DNA from: Ettlia oleoabundans | Lineage: Eukaryota; Chlorophyta; Chlorophyceae; Chlamydomonadales | Direction: 5' to 3' | DNA length: 22,364 nt | Assembly (NCBI GenBank): GCA_019693395.1 | Contig: JAAMXP010000475.1 | Location: 1-22,364, forward strand | Shown here: one piece after another, positions 18,821 to 22,364 of the stretch | Numbering within the stretch: the stretch's first letter is position 1 | Layout: each line of letters begins with the position of its first letter | Program-made: the position numbers and the translations under genes | Notes under the pieces: model-generated | Told to the model about the DNA's origin: nothing | Database searches by the model: none | What the model saw: the letters and a program-made list of their open reading frames with translations, nothing else

Positions 18821-20577
18821 ATGGGTGTGGCAGTGCTGGCGGCGGCGACGCTGCGCCACCGGACGTGCTTGCCAGGCCGCCTACCCGCCCTGTGCTCCTT
18901 GGGACGCTTGTGCTCGGCAATAACCTTGGAAGAACAGGGAATGCCCTGGTCAATACCTGCAGGCCTGCACAGCATGCCGTGCAGCCACTGGGCAGTGGCA
19001 AACCCAGTCCATCACTGCCATCCATGGTCGTGGCAGCAGCACCCCCAGCACCACCACCACCACCAGCATGAACAACTCATGCTTCCCCTCTCTTTGCAAA
19101 ACTACAGCACAGACACTAGGCCTGCTGATGTTGGCACCAACAGCAGCAGCAGCAAGAAGGACCAGCAGCAGTCACAGCAGCAGCCGCAGCCGCATCGACA
19201 ACATGTGCCGCCGCAGCGCACTCCCAGAGCATCGGCGGCAAGGGCTGCAGCTGCCTTCCAGGCTGCAGGCTGGTCCCGGCACGAGGTGGTCAATGTGCCC
19301 AACGTGCTGTCCCTGCTGCGTCTGCTGTCAGGGCCCCTCATCGCCAGCTGGATAGTGGATCACCAGGCAAGCTGGCGTTAATTCTGCTCCAGCCTTTTTG
19401 GCTGCAGGCAGCTCGCTGCTTTCTTCGCTGCCGTGCAGCTTTCAAGATGTCAGTTGCTGTTCCGTGCCTTGATTGGTAACAAGGAAGCAGTGTCATGTTC
19501 AAGTTGGCATGCCGCCTGCCCCCGGCCGTCCACCATGCTGCCGAAACGTTTTTTGCCAGCAAGCAGCAACCGCCTCCTGCATCCCTGCCACTGCAGTGGT
19601 CCCTGGCGGTGCCGGCATTGGCGCTGTCAGGAGCCAGCGACTGGGCTGACGGCTTTGCGGCGCGCCGCCTGAGCCAGCCGTCTGTCATTGGCTCATACCT
19701 TGACCCACTGGCAGACAAAGTGCTGATCTGCAGCGTGGTTGGCGCACTGGGCTGGGAGGTGAGGGTGGCTGTAACGTGCAGATGGACAAGAGAAGGAATG
19801 TAATTACCTGGTCTGGTGCTGCATGGACCATCACCACCTGCTCTGGTGCTCTGGGGTAAATCGGGTGTCCAAGGCATTTCGCAGGATGCAGATTGCTCGA
19901 GTATAAAATGATATTCTCAATGTGGTGCCGTGGCGCTGCCGATATTATGTGGGTTCTGCTGCTGTGCCTTCCTGAGTGGCATACGTGCCTGTTCTATGCA
20001 GGCCCTATCTTACTGTACTTGTGCACCTCCTTATTCCATGCTGCAGGGCACCCTGCCCCTCCCAGTGGTTGCCATCGTGGTGGGGCGGGATGTCGTGCTG
20101 GTGGTGGGGGCATTCGTGGCCCGAGCCAAAGCGCTTGGATGGCGCTGGCCCGGGTGGGCAGAGTTCTTCCGGGTGGAAACCGCGGGAGTTGCGGCGGCAG
20201 CAGAGCCTGGCAGCAGCAACAGTGGCAACGCCAACAACGCGCGGCAAGCACGATGGGCAGCGGCAGCTGGAGGGCAGCAGGCGGCATCAGCACAAGTGGA
20301 AGGAGGAGACAGGTTGGCAGAGGGCAGCAGCGCAGGTGGCAGCCACAGGGTACCTGCGGCACCGCTGGTGCAGCCCTTGTTTATCAGCAAAGTGAACACC
20401 GTTTTCCAGCTAGGGTTGGTGGGCACCTGCATGCTGACCTCATGGCTGGGATGGCCTGGCGAAGCAGCGGTGTGGGTGGGCAGCGGCCTGACAGCGGGGA
20501 CAACCATTTGGAGCAGCTGGGCCTACCTCCAGGCTTATCGGCAGGGCAGAGTGCTGGCTCCTACAGCTCCGCATTGA
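18821..20577 (+). CDS. CLS: Cardiolipin synthase, CDP-alcohol phosphatidyltransferase type
   Basis: It condenses CDP-diacylglycerol with phosphatidylglycerol to make cardiolipin in the inner mitochondrial membrane. Exons 18821-19366, 19597-19758 and 20047-20577 give 412 residues. The ATG (GTCACCATGG) is the first in frame and opens an Arg/Leu-rich leader ([20 protein letters not shown]). A Ser/Gln/His-rich spacer follows. The domain begins [18 protein letters not shown]. The family signature is complete: [12 protein letters not shown], then [11 protein letters not shown], giving D-x2-DG-x2-AR-x8-G-x3-D-x3-D. Cardiolipin-synthase hallmarks are [13 protein letters not shown] and [16 protein letters not shown], with several hydrophobic helices. 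About 70 Gly/Ala/Ser-rich residues are inserted between these two blocks, longer than in human CRLS1. Intron 1 must use a GC donor (CAG before gcaagc) to keep frame. No TGTAA was seen before the next gene. Confidence 0.93.
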
Positions 20578-20937
20578 CCACAAGCCGCCAAGGTACCTGC
20601 GTTGCAGCTGGATCGACCGCCCGGCGTCGTCCTGGCCGTTGCCGCCTGCCACAAAGGCTGCCTGCACAGGGTGTTGCCCGTTTCTGTTCCCCTCCAGGAG
20701 TTCTGATTGCTGGTTTCTCTCATCACAATGTGCCGATCAAGTTGAAAGGGTCCCCATAGTCTCGCCCCGAGTGCCAACTGGCCAGAACGTTTAGTTCTGG
20801 AGACCCTGAATTTAACCCGGCTTCGTTCGTAGAGGAATCCTTGTCCGTCTCAACAGCTCTTACTGCAGCAGCCCTAAGCCCCTGTCCTAACCCTCCCAAC
20901 CGCACCCGTCCTTCCCTCTGCACCTGCGCTTGCGGCG
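20578..20937 (+). promoter_or_regulatory. Spacer between the cardiolipin synthase and kinase genes
   Basis: These 360 bp hold the 3' UTR of one gene and the promoter and 5' UTR of the next in the same direction. The last 60 bases before the kinase ATG are C/T-rich. An inverted repeat CCAGAAC-(5)-GTTCTGG at 20782-20800 could form a 7-bp hairpin. Confidence 0.5.
20782..20800. repeat. Perfect 7-bp inverted repeat
   Basis: CCAGAAC, loop GTTTA, GTTCTGG. It could be a 3' UTR or 5' UTR hairpin, or a dyad site for a dimeric regulator. Transcript ends would decide which gene carries it. Confidence 0.6.
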
Positions 20938-22235
20938 ATGGGGTGCGGGTCCAGCACCCCTAAAGTGAAGGAGTATGGAGGCACCACCACGGCCGCCAGC
21001 CATAAGGCCGCGCGCACCAAGCCCGCAGGGGAGCAGCGCACCGAGTTTGACATAGGACCGAACTACAAAGCCGTGTCACACTTAGGTAAGCCGCAAGATC
21101 GCCCCGGGAGTGCGGCAGGAGGGGCTGCTGCTGCATCGCGCTCGTGCCGCTCGCCTGTGGCCACCCGCCACCGCCCCTGTTGTGCCACGTTTGATGCATG
21201 CCGCAGGCCAGGGCGGCACAGGAGACACATGGCACTTCAAGGATTTGCGAAACGGGCGGGATGTGGCGGTAAAATTCATAAAGCGGCCACTGCCCAAGGT
21301 GCTGCAGACCAACATCCTGCGGGAGTTCACGGTAAGCGAGTGCCTCCGCCTGATGCTGCTTGCTCCAGCTCGCACTCCATGCTTAACCATGTCACTTCCT
21401 CACAGATTCTCCGACTTGAAAGCCTGTATAGAATTATTGGCGCGTATGCATGTCACACTAAGGCTGGAAACCGGTTGCTGCTGCCTTGCAGCAGTTGGCT
21501 CGTGAACTATTTCCCAGTGCATGTCCTGCTTGTGCTCATGCTGCCGTCGGCTTGTGCTGCGTGGTGAGCCATTACAAACAATATTTGGCCTTGATTTGCG
21601 GGTGCTGCACATGCAGATCCAGGCTGACTTGGGTTTTGGGCATGAGCACGTGATCAAGGCTTACGAGGCTGTGCTCACAACCACGCACCTCTGCCTAGGT
21701 GTATACAGCTGGCTGGTGCAGCATGCCTTGCTGGATGGCGCTGCTGTCTTGCCGGTGTATCATGGGTGGTGTCGTCCTCGCGCAGCCTGTGGCACAATGT
21801 CGCAAGCAAGCGGCATATAAACAGAGCTGGGTGCTGCATTCATTGCGCTCAACCTGCACCTCGCCGTTGCACTCTGGCTGCAGTGATGGAAATGGCGGCG
21901 GGCGGCAGCCTGACATCGTACGTGGCTGACAAGTGGCAGAAGGCGCAGGCTCTGGGGCTGTTCCTCAGCGAGGACGAGGCGCGATATTTCTTCAAGGTTT
22001 GTCCAGTACATGCTGCAGAAGTGCGGTACATGCAGCACAAATGTGGGTCTTCGTCATGCACTGCTCACATACTGGTTGTAGTTCCTCGGCCGCTGCGCTT
22101 CATGTTCTTACTTGCTGTGCACTGGCTGTCATGCACCTCTGCTTGCGCGCAGCAATTCCTAAGTGCCGTCAAGTACTGCCATAGCCATTGTGTGGCGCAC
22201 AGAGACCTCAAGCTTGACAACACGCTGCTGGACGG
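20938..22235 (+). CDS. SnRK2-like serine/threonine protein kinase, N-terminal part
   Basis: Exons 20938-21085, 21207-21331, 21617-21698, 21884-21996 and 22153-22235 are all in phase; the last ends at a donor and the gene leaves the window. The N-terminus MGCGSSTPK has Gly2 and Cys3, typical of N-myristoylation plus palmitoylation, so membrane attachment is likely. The kinase domain starts at about residue 45: P-loop GQGGTGDTW, ATP-binding Lys in VAVKFIKRPLPK, helix C Glu in ILREFT, hinge LVMEMAAGGSL, then LSEDEARYFFKQFLSAVKYC and the catalytic loop VAHRDLKLDNTLLDG. THLCLVMEMAAGG, SEDEAR-FF and HRDLKL(D/E)NTLLDG resemble plant SnRK2 stress kinases. There are about 11 extra residues after GGSLTSYV. 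The activation segment and C-terminal regulatory part are not visible, so the subgroup is not certain. Confidence 0.85.
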
Positions 22236-22331
22236 GTGAGGGTGCTGTTGGGCAGGATTATGAGGGGCGCAGCCGGGACGAGGTGGTTGATGCTTTGTGC
22301 AGGTCGGGGTGTTGTGGTGTGATGTGTGTGC

Positions 22332-22362
<31 letters not shown>

Positions 22363-22364
22363 GG
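22236..22364 (+). other. Kinase intron running into GT repeat and poly-G at the window end
   Basis: After the GTGAGG donor the sequence is non-coding. It ends with a GT-rich run and nineteen consecutive G (22346-22364). It looks like the place where an assembly stopped. Confidence 0.7.

Noticed and set aside
1..22364. CRISPR arrays, tRNA or rRNA genes, complete transposons
   Set aside because: No repeat-spacer pattern, cloverleaf, rRNA-like segment, or paired terminal repeats with a transposase were seen.

Overview
The window looks like nuclear DNA of a green alga, probably Chlorophyceae. Genes are spliced with short exons, nearly all acceptors read (C/G)CAG, coding exons favour G or C at third positions, TGTAA (the chlorophyte poly(A) signal) follows some stops, and the proteins are eukaryotic organelle enzymes carrying low-complexity inserts. 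The genus assignment is inference. The window starts with six G and ends in nineteen G after a GT repeat, so it may be a contig bounded by sequencing-hostile tracts.

Layout, left to right. (1) 115-7267, minus: a VTC4-type polyphosphate polymerase in 20 visible exons (SPX, VTC catalytic domain, long disordered linker, start of DUF202), running off the left edge. (2) 7268-9372: unresolved spacer between divergent genes, with short peptide-like open stretches at 8123-8695 and a TGTAA at 8905. (3) 9373-10604, plus: a small protein with one double-stranded-RNA-binding motif and a C-terminal coiled coil. (4) 11308-13026, plus: an RluA-family pseudouridine synthase with an organelle-type leader. (5) 13027-14585: convergent intergenic DNA. 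(6) 14586-18382, minus: a complete 12-exon branched-chain aminotransferase with a mitochondrial presequence. (7) 18821-20577, plus: a complete 3-exon cardiolipin synthase of the CDP-alcohol phosphatidyltransferase type, divergent from (6) across 438 bp. (8) 20938-22235, plus: the start of an SnRK2-like protein kinase with an N-terminal MGCGSS acylation signal, running off the right edge.

This is not a cluster for one pathway. The clearest functional grouping is the divergent pair of mitochondrial enzymes (6 and 7). The most surprising signal is in the VTC4 gene: the polymerase core is well preserved, but the SPX domain lacks the lysines that normally bind inositol pyrophosphates. Other points of interest are GC-AG introns, a (GT)n repeat abutting a splice donor, C-rich 3' splice tracts that give G-quadruplex motifs on the opposite strand, and an acylated SnRK2-like kinase. 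All exon models were built by hand from reading frame, splice dinucleotides, phase and recalled family alignments; no search was run.
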